Assembly: GCA_031418715.1 (NCBI GenBank)
Contig: JANOJL010000030.1
Location: 62,001 to 126,000 of the forward strand
Length of the DNA stretch: 64,000 nt
Reading direction: 5' to 3'
Source: JANMDU01 sp031418715
Lineage (GTDB): Bacteria > Pseudomonadota > Gammaproteobacteria > Burkholderiales > Burkholderiaceae_C
In this document: positions 17,210 through 26,366 of the stretch, in pieces
How positions within the stretch are numbered: the first letter of the stretch is position 1
Layout of the letters: each line of letters opens with the position of its first letter
Notes under the pieces: model-generated
The model's database searches: none
The model's input: only the letters and a program-made list of their open reading frames with translations
What the model was told of the DNA's origin: nothing
Made by a program: the position numbers and the translations under genes

Positions 17210-17749
17210 TCAGGAAACCCGAAGAGGCACTGCTTTTTGCAACGAGAGCAACTCTATTTGTAGTTGCAAAATCTGCTGATCTTGCGCCAGCATATAGCGG
17301 TTGGCATGGCGAATACGGCGCGCCAACAGGCGAAGCAAACCTGCCATGAGTTGCGAAGCTGAAAGCGCATCAGCTTCAAACATTTGAATAAAGTCATCCC
17401 TGCGTAAGGTGGCTGCACGCGTGTGTACGAGAGCCTCGCAGGTGGCTGAATGCGGTTGGCCATCTATGAAACCAACTTCTCCAATGATGTGCCCCGGCTG
17501 CGCCAAGCGGTGCACTAGGTGACCACCGTCTTTGCGGTTGGTGGTGGCAATTTCTGCTTCACCGGAGACGACGATCATCAAATGCCCGCCGCTGGTGCTT
17601 CCTTCACGCGTGAGCTTCTCGCCGGGTTTGAATTCACGCATCTCCATCAAGGCGGCGATGCGGCGCGCTATCCGTTCGGGCATGCCCTGAAATGCGGTGG
17701 TGCCGCGCAGCAGTTGGGCAACTTGTTGGGTTTCGGATTCGGAGAGCAC
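17210..17749 (-). CDS. Cyclic-nucleotide-binding-domain protein without a DNA-binding domain
   Basis: 179 residues. The Crp-type beta-roll is clear (FKPGEKLTREGSTSGGHLMIV, GEAEIATT, PGHIIGEVGFIDGQPHSATCEA), followed by a long helix (ALSASQLMAGLLRLLARRIRHA) that could dimerise. There is no C-terminal helix-turn-helix, so it is not a transcription factor of the usual Crp/Fnr form. The R in the phosphate-binding cassette of true cAMP binders is replaced here (GQPHSAT), so the ligand is uncertain. It stands alone, with 170 bases before the molybdenum hydroxylase gene. Confidence 0.8.
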   Translation of the reverse strand: MLSESETQQVAQLLRGTTAFQGMPERIARRIAALMEMREFKPGEKLTREGSTSGGHLMIVVSGEAEIATTNRKDGGHLVHRLAQPGHIIGEVGFIDGQPHSATCEALVHTRAATLRRDDFIQMFEADALSASQLMAGLLRLLARRIRHANRYMLAQDQQILQLQIELLSLQKAVPLRVS

Positions 17750-18093
17750 AATAATTTAATAGGCACAAAGTATTCATCCTATTATGACCAGTAAAGATGT
17801 ATACAACATGACTTTGCCACATGATTTTATCGATGCCAGCTCCTGACACGAAACTTTCAAATTCCTTTGCGCAAGGGAAAACCACGAAGGCGTTCGTCCC
17901 GCAAGTGACGAAAAATGCGTAGAAGCGCTCTAGAACGGTGCACGATAACGCTCTTTTCGCGTGAAAGCCAAGGTATCTCTTTGAGAATGCATGCATGATT
18001 CTCTTTCCTTCACTGCCTTTGCCTATGCCCTCGTTTTCACGCTCATCTCCCTCTTCTGCTGGCAGCGCCCAGCATGAGTTTCCAGCGCCCAGC
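17750..18093 (+). other. Gene-free divergent region upstream of the cNMP-domain and hydrolase genes
   Basis: About 340 bases between two divergent genes. It holds an imperfect inverted repeat AATAGG...CCTATT at 17758-17783 close to the start of the cNMP-domain gene, a possible regulator site. I see no tRNA, no convincing terminator and no extra gene; a 207-codon minus-strand frame here is not supported. The 5' part of the hydrolase frame (from an ATG at 17995) falls in this stretch but its Ser/Pro-rich sequence looks unlike a hydrolase N-terminus. Confidence 0.5.
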
Positions 18094-18861
18094 ATGGCCT
18101 TACTGGCTCTGGAATTTCGAGCATTTTGGGAGTTTGGCGCTGTGCTTCCAGCCTGGCCTGTCTTAATGCAAGCACCGCGAGGCGATGGCCACAGCGTGAT
18201 TGTCTTCCCCGGTTTAGCAGCGAGCGATGCCTCCACCGTGCCGCTGCGCAAATACATTGAGACTTTGGGTTACCAAGCGACGGGCTGGCAGCAAGGCAAT
18301 AATTTCGGCCCCCGCGCTGGCGTGCTCGATACGATCAAACAGCAAGTTCGCGAGACATTTGAAGCCAGTGGCAACCAAGGCCGCAAAGTCAGCCTGATCG
18401 GCTGGAGCTTGGGCGGCATCTATGCGCGGGAAGTCGCTAAAGAACTGCCCGATTGCGTGCGCGGTGTGATCACGCTGGGTACGCCTTTTTCTGGCGGACC
18501 GCGCACAACCAACGCTTGGCGGCTGTATGAAATGGTCAGTGGTCGCCAAATTGACCGTGAGGCTGATAACTTTCAGCTCGAACAGGCTCCGCCCATGCCC
18601 ACCACGAGTGTGTTTTCTAAATCAGATGGCATCGTGGCGTGGCAAGGCAGCATTCAAAGCAATCAACCCGGCCATGGCCATGATCAAACGGAAAACATCG
18701 AAGTACTGGCCAGCCACGTGGGCTTGGGTCTAAACCCTAGCGCTTGGTGGGCCGTGGCAGACCGGCTGGCGCAGCCCGAGGGCGTTTGGCAGCCGTTTGT
18801 AAAACCCAAAATGCTCGGGCTGGGCTCGTTGGTGTTCCCTGGTTCTTCAAAGGTAAAATAA
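18094..18861 (+). CDS. Alpha/beta hydrolase, lipase/esterase-like
   Basis: 256 residues counting from ATG 18094. The fold shows HSVIVFPGLAASDAST, a GWSLGG nucleophile elbow (Ser in G-x-S-x-G), and VITLGTPFSGGPR with a later SKSDGIVAW (candidate Asp) and HVGLGLN (candidate His). It resembles PGAP1/triacylglycerol-lipase-like hydrolases. No signal peptide. The reading frame is open back to an ATG at 17995 (288 residues), but the extra N-terminus is low complexity. A 14-base direct repeat (CAGCGCCCAGCATG) flanks the chosen start. Substrate unknown. Confidence 0.75.
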   Translation: MALLALEFRAFWEFGAVLPAWPVLMQAPRGDGHSVIVFPGLAASDASTVPLRKYIETLGYQATGWQQGNNFGPRAGVLDTIKQQVRETFEASGNQGRKVSLIGWSLGGIYAREVAKELPDCVRGVITLGTPFSGGPRTTNAWRLYEMVSGRQIDREADNFQLEQAPPMPTTSVFSKSDGIVAWQGSIQSNQPGHGHDQTENIEVLASHVGLGLNPSAWWAVADRLAQPEGVWQPFVKPKMLGLGSLVFPGSSKVK

Positions 18862-18878
18862 AGGCCAATTTTTAAGAC

Positions 18879-18939
18879 AAATCGGCCTGCACCCATTATA
18901 AAACCTTAGCGTAGTGCTCACTATTTAATAGCAAATAGC
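18879..18939 (-). repeat. Dispersed palindromic repeat, copy 6 (intergenic)
   Basis: Minus-strand reading gives GCTATTTGCTATTAAATAGT, then GCACTACGCTAAGG, TTTTATAATGGGTGCAGGCC. It lies between convergent hydrolase genes and may form a hairpin terminator for both. Confidence 0.65.
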
Positions 18940-18958
18940 ATCCCATCGCATTCAGCTA

Positions 18959-19951
18959 TTAACCGCGCAACCATTGGTCTTTCGCGCCCAAGGAAGTCAC
19001 TTGCCCCATCGTTTGGCCTAACAGTTGCTCGCGCAGCCAATCGGTGCTGATACGCGCCACACGTTCGTGATGCGCTTCTTCAAGAATCAGTGTTTCTTTC
19101 GTGCGCCGCATCAAAAATGAGCTGGGAATCTGGCGGTCATTGCCTGCAAAGCTGAAATGGTCTGCTTGATCAAGCCAGAGCAGTGCCTTGTTGCCAGCTG
19201 GCAGTGCTTCATACACCGTGCGGCGGTTCTCTGACGTTTCGCCATTGCCCAATACTTCGCCGTCTAAACTGCCAGTGCAGATGAGGAAGGGACGCGTGGC
19301 TGATGCCAGCTCTCTGCGGCCTTGCGCCAAGCTCACCTCTTTGCCCAAACCAGGACTCAGCGCCACAAACGCTTTGGGCTGCAGATCAGCCCCGCTCACG
19401 CCATGACGTTGCCACCCAGCGGCAAGCATCGTGGACAGCGCGCCAAACGAATGCCCCCCAACGGCCATTTTTTGCACAGGTACGCCAGCCCAAGCTCCCG
19501 CGCCAGAGGCTTGACGGCGATTGACTTCGGCAATGGCAAAGCGCACGTCTTGCATACGCGCGATCAACTGCTCAGGTTTGCTGGCTTCGCGCAGTGCGCT
19601 GAAGCCGCCCTTGAGCGCACGCGCATCGCTGCCAGGGTGCTGCAAATGCACCACCACCAGGCCTGCTTGCGCCCAAGCCTTGCCCCATACATCTCCACCT
19701 TCTTTTTTACCACCCAAGCCATGTGAATAAATCATCACACCCAGCGGCTTGCCTTCAGGCCAGCGCAGCAATGCAGGAATCTCGCGCGTGCGAGCTGCAT
19801 CTGACCAAAACTCATCTTGCGACGCAGGCAAAGCCATCGCCTGTGCTGCCCAAGGCATGGCGCAAGACAAGCCTGCGGCCAAACCAGTCTGTAAACCACT
19901 TTGCAAAAAGTGGCGGCGTGAAAAAGGGAAACTACTCATTTCGAAATTCAT
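18959..19951 (-). CDS. Exported alpha/beta hydrolase with Tat leader
   Basis: 330 residues starting with a twin-arginine-type leader (SRRHFLQSGLQTGLAAG, cut near AQA). The hydrolase core shows MIYSHGLGGKKEGG (oxyanion loop), GGHSFGALST (nucleophile Ser), a candidate Asp in ICTGSLDGEV and candidate His in DQADHFSFAG. It resembles the PAF acetylhydrolase/dienelactone hydrolase group. The start could also be 19939 (MSSFPF) or 19990; ribosome sites are weak. Substrate unknown. Confidence 0.75.
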   Translation of the reverse strand: MNFEMSSFPFSRRHFLQSGLQTGLAAGLSCAMPWAAQAMALPASQDEFWSDAARTREIPALLRWPEGKPLGVMIYSHGLGGKKEGGDVWGKAWAQAGLVVVHLQHPGSDARALKGGFSALREASKPEQLIARMQDVRFAIAEVNRRQASGAGAWAGVPVQKMAVGGHSFGALSTMLAAGWQRHGVSGADLQPKAFVALSPGLGKEVSLAQGRRELASATRPFLICTGSLDGEVLGNGETSENRRTVYEALPAGNKALLWLDQADHFSFAGNDRQIPSSFLMRRTKETLILEEAHHERVARISTDWLREQLLGQTMGQVTSLGAKDQWLRG

Positions 19952-20102
19952 GTGTGGGGCTTTCACCAGTGGGCAAGAAAAAATTTCCATGCTGTACTTA
20001 TCTCATGATGTGTTTCTCTCAGTTACTTAACGCAAGTAGTGCCCTCGCGCTGACGCTCTTGCCAAGTTTTGCACAGACTTTACGCATCTGAAACATCCCG
20101 CT

Positions 20103-20969
20103 ATGAACATCCCGCCCCTTCTAAGCCCGCAAGACGATCCCGATGGCCAAATACCTATGCCCTTTGCTGCTGCGGCACACTATGCGCAGCAAGTCATGGC
20201 TTGGTCACGGGAGGCAGATTTTTCTGGCTTGCATGTACAACCTGATCTGTCGTATGGTGCACACCGTTTGCAGCGCTACGACTTGTTTGCTCCAAAAATT
20301 GCGGCGCATGCACCCATCCTCATCTTCTGGCACGGCGGTGGCTGGACGAATGGCTACCGTACCTATGTGCGTTTCATGGCGCAACATGTGTGTGCCTTGG
20401 GCATCGTGCTGGTTGCGCCGTCATATCGCCTCGTCTCAGAAAGCAAGCTGCCCGCCGCCTACGAAGATGCCTTGGCCTGCCTCGCGCACATCCATGCCAA
20501 TGCACAAAGCTGGGGCGGCGATGCGCAGCGTATCTTGCTCAGCGGGCATTCCGCAGGCGGGCATTTGGCAGCATTGGTGGCGCTGCGGCGGCAAAGCACA
20601 GTGCATGAAGCCATACGCGCCTGCCTGCCCATCAGCGCCATCATGGATTTGCATCATCCTAGCCCTGCGCCTGGCAGCCTAGAGGAGCGGGTTTACCAAC
20701 TCGTGCTGCGCGAACCGCTAGATGATGCGCTGATGAGCCCGATCTGCTGGACAGTAGGCAATCGCATCCCGTTTGAGCTCAGCATCGGCGAGCACGACAG
20801 CGAGCGCGTCCGCGTCTCAAATCGCAGGCTTGAGAGATTGTTCCAAGCCCAGAACACCCATGTTGCACTTCACGAACAAGCTGGTCACAGCCATTTCGAC
20901 ACACACACCGCTTTGGCACAGCTCACGCACCCTTGGTGTGCGTTACTCGCGCACCATGCTCATAAATGA
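20103..20969 (+). CDS. Alpha/beta hydrolase, esterase/kynurenine formamidase-like
   Basis: 288 residues with the HGGGW oxyanion motif (FWHGGGWTNGYR), GHSAGGHLAAL nucleophile elbow and a C-terminal GHSHFDTH that supplies the His. The HGGGW form fits esterase-D-like or formamidase-type hydrolases of the BD-FAE group; a role in tryptophan breakdown is possible but no kynureninase gene is nearby. No signal peptide. It is followed after 120 bases by a Bug binding protein gene on the same strand. Confidence 0.78.
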   Translation: MNIPPLLSPQDDPDGQIPMPFAAAAHYAQQVMAWSREADFSGLHVQPDLSYGAHRLQRYDLFAPKIAAHAPILIFWHGGGWTNGYRTYVRFMAQHVCALGIVLVAPSYRLVSESKLPAAYEDALACLAHIHANAQSWGGDAQRILLSGHSAGGHLAALVALRRQSTVHEAIRACLPISAIMDLHHPSPAPGSLEERVYQLVLREPLDDALMSPICWTVGNRIPFELSIGEHDSERVRVSNRRLERLFQAQNTHVALHEQAGHSHFDTHTALAQLTHPWCALLAHHAHK

Positions 20970-21092
20970 TCAGTCAAGCGCCTGCTTTGTGCGCAGCGCT
21001 TCCGCCATGAAACCAAGCTTAGGTCAAACCGGCAGTGCAATTGTTGGCAATTTGGATTAACCTTTGAACTACTTTTTTTGAGGAGTGTTTTC

Positions 21093-22106
21093 ATGACCCG
21101 TTCAACTCAGCAGACTACGTTGCAACATTCACGTCGCCACCTCATCGCCAGCAGCGCCGCCTTGGGTGCAGTTGCTTTGCTGCCCAGCATCGCGAAAGCG
21201 CAGGCCTACCCGAGTAAGCAAGTGTCTATTGTCGTGTCTTACCCCGCTGGTGGTGACACTGATGCACTGGGCCGTGTATTTGCAGAAAAACTCACCGCTC
21301 GCTTAGGCCAGCAAGTCGTTGTAGAAAACAAGCCCGGCGCAAGCGGCACGATCGGTAACGCCTTCGTCGCCAAAGCTCCCGCCGACGGCCACACCCTGCT
21401 CATGACTCCCAGCACCATCTCCAGCGCCCTGCTCGTCTTAAAGCCCGGCACCGGCGGCGTCTACGACACAGTAGGTGATTTCACACCCATCTTCCATATG
21501 GGCACCCAGCAGCTCTTTTTGGTGGTTAACACATCCAGTGGCATCAAAAATGTGAAAGACCTGATCACTGCCGCTAACAGCGGCAAGATCAAATCCTACG
21601 GCAGCCCTGGCAGCGGCAGTCCAATGCACATCTTGGGTGAATTATTCAACAAAGCCACGGGTACAAAAATTCAGCAAGTGCCCTATCGCGGCAGCGCCCC
21701 GGCTGTCACGGATCTCATCGGCAACCACATCCAATTCATGTACACCACGCTGGGCCCCGTGCGCCAGCATATCGAGCGCGGCACGCTCACCAACATCGCC
21801 GTGGCCGACAGCACGCGCTCCCCATTTGCGCCTCACGTGCCCACGCTCGAAGAGCAAGGCGTGCGCGGCGCCAATCTGGGTGCATGGCAAGGCATCATGG
21901 GCCCCAAAGGCATGCCCCAGCGCATCGTCGATACGCTGAACGCCCATATGAACGAAATCTTGAGAATGCCCGATGTGCAAGCCCGCATGAGCCTGGCCAC
22001 CACCGTACCCACCGGCGGCGAGCCGCGCTACCTCGGTCGCACCCATGCTATCGAATACGAACGAATGGCCAAAGTCATTGCCGATGTGGGCATCAAGGCC
22101 GACTAA
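21093..22106 (+). CDS. Bug/TctC-family periplasmic substrate-binding protein
   Basis: 337 residues. A Tat-like leader (SRRHLIASSAALGA, cut near AKA-Q) is followed by the typical Bug start YPSKQVSIVVSYPAGGDTD and the TIGNAFVAKAPADGHTLLM block. Bug proteins bind carboxylates, often without a matching membrane component nearby, as here. Ligand unknown. The ATG at 21093 is preferred because GAGGAG lies seven bases upstream. Confidence 0.88.
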   Translation: MTRSTQQTTLQHSRRHLIASSAALGAVALLPSIAKAQAYPSKQVSIVVSYPAGGDTDALGRVFAEKLTARLGQQVVVENKPGASGTIGNAFVAKAPADGHTLLMTPSTISSALLVLKPGTGGVYDTVGDFTPIFHMGTQQLFLVVNTSSGIKNVKDLITAANSGKIKSYGSPGSGSPMHILGELFNKATGTKIQQVPYRGSAPAVTDLIGNHIQFMYTTLGPVRQHIERGTLTNIAVADSTRSPFAPHVPTLEEQGVRGANLGAWQGIMGPKGMPQRIVDTLNAHMNEILRMPDVQARMSLATTVPTGGEPRYLGRTHAIEYERMAKVIADVGIKAD

Positions 22107-22141
22107 ACGCGCGCCCAGTTCGTGCGATAATCTCATTTATT

Positions 22142-22234
22142 GGAAACGTGACCGAGTGGCCGAAGGTGCTCCCCTGCTAAGGGAGTATGGGGTGTAGAGC
22201 CCCATCGAGAGTTCGAATCTCTCCGTTTCCGCCA
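22142..22234 (+). tRNA. tRNA-Ser (anticodon GCT)
   Basis: The acceptor arm GGAAACG pairs with CGTTTCC, followed by discriminator G and an encoded CCA. The anticodon stem-loop CTCCCCTGCTAAGGGAG presents GCT. There is a long variable arm, as expected for serine tRNA, and the T loop GTTCGAATC is intact. It reads AGC/AGU codons. Confidence 0.96.
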
Positions 22235-22240
22235 AAACCT

Positions 22241-22273
22241 AAGCCTGTTTGATTCGTCAAACAGGCTTTTTTT
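22241..22273 (+). terminator. Rho-independent terminator after tRNA-Ser
   Basis: AAGCCTGTTTGA pairs with TCAAACAGGCTT around a short loop, followed by a run of T residues. Confidence 0.9.
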
Positions 22274-22305
22274 ATGATCTTTCGGTGTCTATATTCAATG
22301 AATTC

Positions 22306-22362
22306 ACTATTGATTGAATAGCAAACTATGTAGGAAATATAACGGCTACCTGCCTTTTCTTC
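22306..22362 (+). repeat. Dispersed palindromic repeat, copy 7 (intergenic)
   Basis: ACTATTGATTGAATAGCA, then AACTATGTAGGAAATATAAC, then GGCTACCTGCC. It sits between the tRNA-Ser terminator and the end of the TetR gene. Confidence 0.7.
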
Positions 22363-22372
22363 ACTAAAATTT

Positions 22373-23053
22373 TCACTTCCGTACAAAACGCACTACGGTC
22401 TCTATCACCTGCCCTCTTCTCTTCGCAGCAACTGCTTTGGCACGCATATCGATCTTGAAAATGGTGCCGAAGGTGAAGCGGTTGGAGACGTTGAAAAAGC
22501 TCAAAGCGCTGATGGTGGCGTGGATGTCGATGGCAGCGAGGCCTTCGCGGAAGATGCCTTGGGCTAAGCCGCGCTCATAAAGCTGCGTGATGGCTTGCAG
22601 AGCGGGCACGTTCATGCCTTGGATACTTTTGCTTTGCGCGATGAATTGGGCGCGGTTGATGTTTTCATTCATCACCAAGCGGATGTAATCTTCGTTGCCA
22701 GCGTGATGATCGAAGGTGAATTCCACCAAGCGGCGCAGCGCGGCTTCGGGGGCGAGATCGTCCAAATGCAGATTGGCTTCAATCTCGCGCACGCGGCGGT
22801 AAGCCTCCTCTAACACCGCCACATACAAACCTTCTTTGCTCTGAAAATAATAGTAAATCATGCGTTTGCTGGTGCGCGTGCGTTCAGCAATTTCGTCAAT
22901 CCGAGCGCCCGCCAACCCTTTTTGCGCAAACTCTTCTGTGGCCACAGCGAGGATTTCCGTCATGGTACGAGCCGGATCGTTGGTGCGGCCCGTGCTGGGC
23001 GTGGCCGACTTGGCTTGGGTGGTTTTTTTCGCAGGATGTACCGTTTGGTTCAT
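22373..23053 (-). CDS. TetR-family transcriptional regulator
   Basis: 226 residues with an N-terminal TetR helix-turn-helix (ILAVATEEFAQKGLAGARID...RTSKRMIYYYFQSKEGLYVA at about 35-80), and a C-terminal part typical of the TetR_C subfamily that senses small ligands. The basic Lys-rich N-terminus is unusually long (about 30 residues before the HTH). It diverges from the epimerase-like gene, whose start lies only a few bases away, so it may control that gene. An alternative GTG start is at 23059. Confidence 0.9.
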   Translation of the reverse strand: MNQTVHPAKKTTQAKSATPSTGRTNDPARTMTEILAVATEEFAQKGLAGARIDEIAERTRTSKRMIYYYFQSKEGLYVAVLEEAYRRVREIEANLHLDDLAPEAALRRLVEFTFDHHAGNEDYIRLVMNENINRAQFIAQSKSIQGMNVPALQAITQLYERGLAQGIFREGLAAIDIHATISALSFFNVSNRFTFGTIFKIDMRAKAVAAKRRGQVIETVVRFVRK

Positions 23054-23064
23054 TTGCACAGTAT

Positions 23065-23919
23065 ATGCTCAAAGGGCTTTTTGAAATAACAACGCGTACC
23101 GTGCAACAAGCTTCATCCGATATCCCGCTTCATCCATCTCCGCGCATCTTGCTGCTGGGCGCTACCGGTTTCATTGGTTCTTATGTGCTGCGCGAGCTGC
23201 TGGCGCAGGGCATGCAGGTGTTGGCGGTGCGCAGACATGTGCCTGAAGCCAGTGCGCCTAGCCAGCCTCATCTGCGGTGGCTCGCGTTGCCTTTGCATCG
23301 GATGCTCGGCGCGAGCGATTGGCTGGCCCAAGTGCAGCAAGTGGATGTGGTGATCAATTGCGTGGGCATTCTGCGCCAGCGCTTTAGCGAGAGCTACGAG
23401 GCGATTCATCATCAGATGCCAGCGGCGCTTGCGCAAGCGTGTGCGCAAAGCAATGTGCGGCTGATTCATACCTCGGCGCTTGGTTTGCATGAGGGCGCGA
23501 AAAGCCGCTTTCTTTCCAGCAAGTTGCGCGGGGAGCAGGCGATTGCAGCGAGCGGCTGTGACCATTGCATCGTGCGGCCGAGTTTGATTGATGGGCTCGG
23601 CGGTTTTGGTGCAAGCTGGCTGCGTATGTTGGCGAGTTGGCGGCTGCATTTCGTGCTAGTGGGTGCAAAGGGGCTGATTGCGGCTGTGCAAGCGCATGAT
23701 TTGGGGCTGGCTTTCGCCAAGCTCGCAGCCAAGCCGAGCTTGGTCGATTGGCGGCAAGCCAATTTAGGCGGCACAAGGCTCTTTGCCTACAACCAGTATT
23801 TGCAATTGCAGCGCGACAACATTCCCCAGCCCAATGCCCTGCCTGAATTGCTCGGCCGCGAGCCTGTGGAAGTGACGTATTCTCGTGTCGCTTTGAAAGA
23901 CGATTTCAGGCTGTCTTGA
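23065..23919 (+). CDS. NAD(P)-binding epimerase/SDR-like protein
   Basis: About 284 residues with a Rossmann start (ILLLGATGFIGSYVLREL), VINCVGILRQ and TSALGLHEG, close to the atypical SDR/NmrA-like proteins related to complex I subunit NDUFA9. The catalytic YxxxK is not obvious. The start may be ATG 23065 or GTG 23101. It diverges from the TetR gene and its 3' end overlaps the helicase gene by 14 bases on the other strand. Confidence 0.75.
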   Translation: MLKGLFEITTRTVQQASSDIPLHPSPRILLLGATGFIGSYVLRELLAQGMQVLAVRRHVPEASAPSQPHLRWLALPLHRMLGASDWLAQVQQVDVVINCVGILRQRFSESYEAIHHQMPAALAQACAQSNVRLIHTSALGLHEGAKSRFLSSKLRGEQAIAASGCDHCIVRPSLIDGLGGFGASWLRMLASWRLHFVLVGAKGLIAAVQAHDLGLAFAKLAAKPSLVDWRQANLGGTRLFAYNQYLQLQRDNIPQPNALPELLGREPVEVTYSRVALKDDFRLS

Positions 23920-26104
23920 GACTCAGTTTCGCCAAAGCCGCCTGAAAATCTTCTGGCGTTTGCAATCTGGCCATCGGCGGCAGCGCAGCCATCAAGCGGC
24001 GGCCGTATCCCATTTGTACCAAGCGCGTATCGCCGATCACGAGGATGCCGCGATCTGATTCGCGGCGGATCAAACGACCTGCGCCTTGCTTGAGCGCCAC
24101 AGCTGCCTCAGGCACAGAATAATCTGCAAACGCGCTGCGGCCTTCGCTCTCCAAGCGCTGGCAACGCGCTTCCACCAGCGGATCACCGGGCGGCGGAAAG
24201 GGCAGCTTGTCAATGATCACCAGCTGCAAAGCATCGCCCGGAATATCAATGCCTTCCCAGAACGATGCCGAGGCCACCAAGATACAACCCCTCCCGCGTC
24301 GGGAGTCACCTGATCCAGCGCCCAGCGAATCGCCGATGCGAAAGCGCTCCACCAATTCCCGCTTAGATGCCTGGCCTTGGATGAGCACATCCAGTTGATC
24401 GCTCAAAGCTTCTTTCAAGCTCTCGCCAATCGCTTTCAAAGCCCGCAGCGTGGTGGTGAGCACCATCGTGCGACCATGCAGCGCGAGCGCGCCTTCGCGC
24501 GCCACTTGTGCAACAGCTTCACTGTGCGCCGGATCGCTTGGCTTGGGCAAATGGCGCGGAACATAGACGCTGGCCTGCTTCGGATAATCAAACGGGCTTT
24601 GCGCCACCAAAATCTGCGCATCTTGCAGCCCGCATGGCTCGGTGAACCAACTCAGCTTGGCATCGTCGCCCAGTGTGGCAGAGGTAAAAATCCATGCACG
24701 GCGCGAGGGCTCTTTTGGTGCATGATTTTGCGAGGAAGGCGCACCGCGCATCAAGGCTTCTTCGTCTCCTTCCTCATGGTCATCTTGAGGCATCCAGTCC
24801 TGCCAATCCGCATCATGTTCGCCATCGCGCTCCACCCGCGATTCATCTTCCGTTGGCAAATCGCCCAAGCCCTGTCCTACTTGCAGTTTGAGCAGTTTGC
24901 TGCGAATCGTCTGCGCGATATCTAGCGGTGCTTCCATCAGCTGAATATGTTGCCCTACATCTAGCCAGCGCACTTGCCCCGCTTCAGGCGCTTGCAGAAA
25001 TCTCTTGGCACGCCCCGCCATCTCTCGCGCGCGCTCATGCAGGCGCTGGAAATCGGGTGCGATCTCGCTCACCATGTCCAAGCCCGCCATCGCCATCTGC
25101 AAGCTTTCCTCGACGCGCGACAAACCTTCCGCCCAATCCTGCTCATGCAAACCTTCGGGCGCACTGCCCTTCCAGCGCAGGCGAGCTTCTTTGCTATATT
25201 GCGTTTGCTTACCCACCACCAGGCGCAAATCTCGCGCCGCCATTTCGCAATCGCGCGCCAGCTCCTGCCAATCGGCCAAGCCGCGCGCCAGTTGCAAGCC
25301 GGTGCCAAGCATGTCGCGGCAAAAATCGAGGATTTGCGATGTGCTCAAAGCTGCGCCGAGGAATTGCACACCGGTCTCGTTCAGCTGATGCGCCTCATCA
25401 AAAATCGCTACACGCACGGTGGGCAACAGCTCGGCCATGCCCGATTCACGCACCGCCAAATCCGCAAAAAACAAATGATGATTCACCACCACCACATCCG
25501 CCGCCAGCGCCTGCTTGCGCGCTAGCATCACATGGCAGTTTTTATACTGCGGGCAGGTCGAGCCTAAGCAGTTTTCGCGGGAGGAGGTGACCAGCGGCAG
25601 AATCGGAGAGCGTTCATCCAGCCCGGGCAGCTCAGCCAAATCACCGCTATGCGTTGTCAATGCCCATTTTTCGATTTTTGCCAAGGCCAGCAATGCGCTG
25701 CGCTCGATATGCTCTTGCCGCGCCAGTTTCATCCGGTGCAAGCAAAGATAGCTGCTGCGCCCCTTGAGCAATGCCGTGCGCGCGGGTAAGCCCAGTGCTT
25801 TGAGCAAATGCGGCAAATCACGTGAAAAAAGCTGGTCTTGCAAGGCTTTGGTGGCAGTTGACACCATCACGCGCTCGCCCGAGAGCAACGCAGGCACGAG
25901 ATAGGCGAAAGTTTTACCCACCCCCGTTCCCGCCTCCACTACGAGCGCACCGCCGTGCTGTATCGTCTCCGCCACAGCGAGCGTCATTTGTCGCTGGCCT
26001 TCGCGCTGCCGATAAGCCTCAGTGGCTTGGCCTAAGAGCGAATCGCTGTCAAAATGCGCCGCTACCGCTTGTGCCAAGCTGGCATGTATCCCCGAATTCA
26101 TCAT
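23906..26104 (-). CDS. ATP-dependent DNA helicase, DinG/YoaA (XPD-like Fe-S) family
   Basis: 732 residues with helicase motifs in order: Walker A EAGTGVGKTFAYL (about 55), Walker B/DEAH in AIFDEAHQLNETG (about 240), and the C-terminal GRLIRRESDRGILVIGD. Four Cys for a 4Fe-4S cluster are visible (one in SSYLCLHRM, then NCLGSTCPQYKNC), as in the Rad3/XPD helicases DinG and YoaA. The usual length (about 640-740) fits. It likely acts in DNA repair or replication fork rescue. The gene starts over the stop of the YdcH-like gene (TGATG), so the two are coupled. Confidence 0.9.
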   Translation of the reverse strand: MMNSGIHASLAQAVAAHFDSDSLLGQATEAYRQREGQRQMTLAVAETIQHGGALVVEAGTGVGKTFAYLVPALLSGERVMVSTATKALQDQLFSRDLPHLLKALGLPARTALLKGRSSYLCLHRMKLARQEHIERSALLALAKIEKWALTTHSGDLAELPGLDERSPILPLVTSSRENCLGSTCPQYKNCHVMLARKQALAADVVVVNHHLFFADLAVRESGMAELLPTVRVAIFDEAHQLNETGVQFLGAALSTSQILDFCRDMLGTGLQLARGLADWQELARDCEMAARDLRLVVGKQTQYSKEARLRWKGSAPEGLHEQDWAEGLSRVEESLQMAMAGLDMVSEIAPDFQRLHERAREMAGRAKRFLQAPEAGQVRWLDVGQHIQLMEAPLDIAQTIRSKLLKLQVGQGLGDLPTEDESRVERDGEHDADWQDWMPQDDHEEGDEEALMRGAPSSQNHAPKEPSRRAWIFTSATLGDDAKLSWFTEPCGLQDAQILVAQSPFDYPKQASVYVPRHLPKPSDPAHSEAVAQVAREGALALHGRTMVLTTTLRALKAIGESLKEALSDQLDVLIQGQASKRELVERFRIGDSLGAGSGDSRRGRGCILVASASFWEGIDIPGDALQLVIIDKLPFPPPGDPLVEARCQRLESEGRSAFADYSVPEAAVALKQGAGRLIRRESDRGILVIGDTRLVQMGYGRRLMAALPPMARLQTPEDFQAALAKLSLKTA

Positions 26105-26307
26105 CAAGCGGGCTCTTTACCGTCGATATCTATCTCCAGCCTGGAAATCTGGTCACGCAGAGCCAAGCGGCGTTTTTTGAGGCGGCGCAGCATCAGCTCA
26201 TCCACGGGCGTTTGCTCGACCAGACGGTCAATCATCGCGTCCAAATCAGCATGCTCCATGCGCAGCTCGATCAGGTGGCGTTCGGGGGAGTGCAGGTTGG
26301 CGTCCAA
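26104..26307 (-). CDS. Small YdcH-family (DUF465-type) protein
   Basis: 67 residues with two antiparallel helices: LIELRMEHADLDAMIDRLVE and ELMLRRLKKRRLALRDQISRLE, the coiled-coil hairpin of the DUF465/YdcH family. Function unknown. The start is uncertain: the full length uses TTG at 26307, with no strong ribosome site, while an ATG at 26259 would remove the first part of helix 1. It is coupled to the helicase gene. Confidence 0.7.
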   Translation of the reverse strand: MDANLHSPERHLIELRMEHADLDAMIDRLVEQTPVDELMLRRLKKRRLALRDQISRLEIDIDGKEPA

Positions 26308-26366
26308 AATCAGGAAAAATAAAAGCGGGGGGGTTTCACATTCGATTGCCCTGATAATAGCGCCAC

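Noticed and set aside
17634..18257. Minus-strand 207-codon frame between the cNMP-domain and hydrolase genes
   Set aside because: It overlaps both supported genes in other frames and shows no domain.
22142..22372. tRNA-Ser as an attachment site for an integrated element
   Set aside because: No integrase, no repeated tRNA end and no foreign gene block follow; only a terminator and a dispersed repeat.
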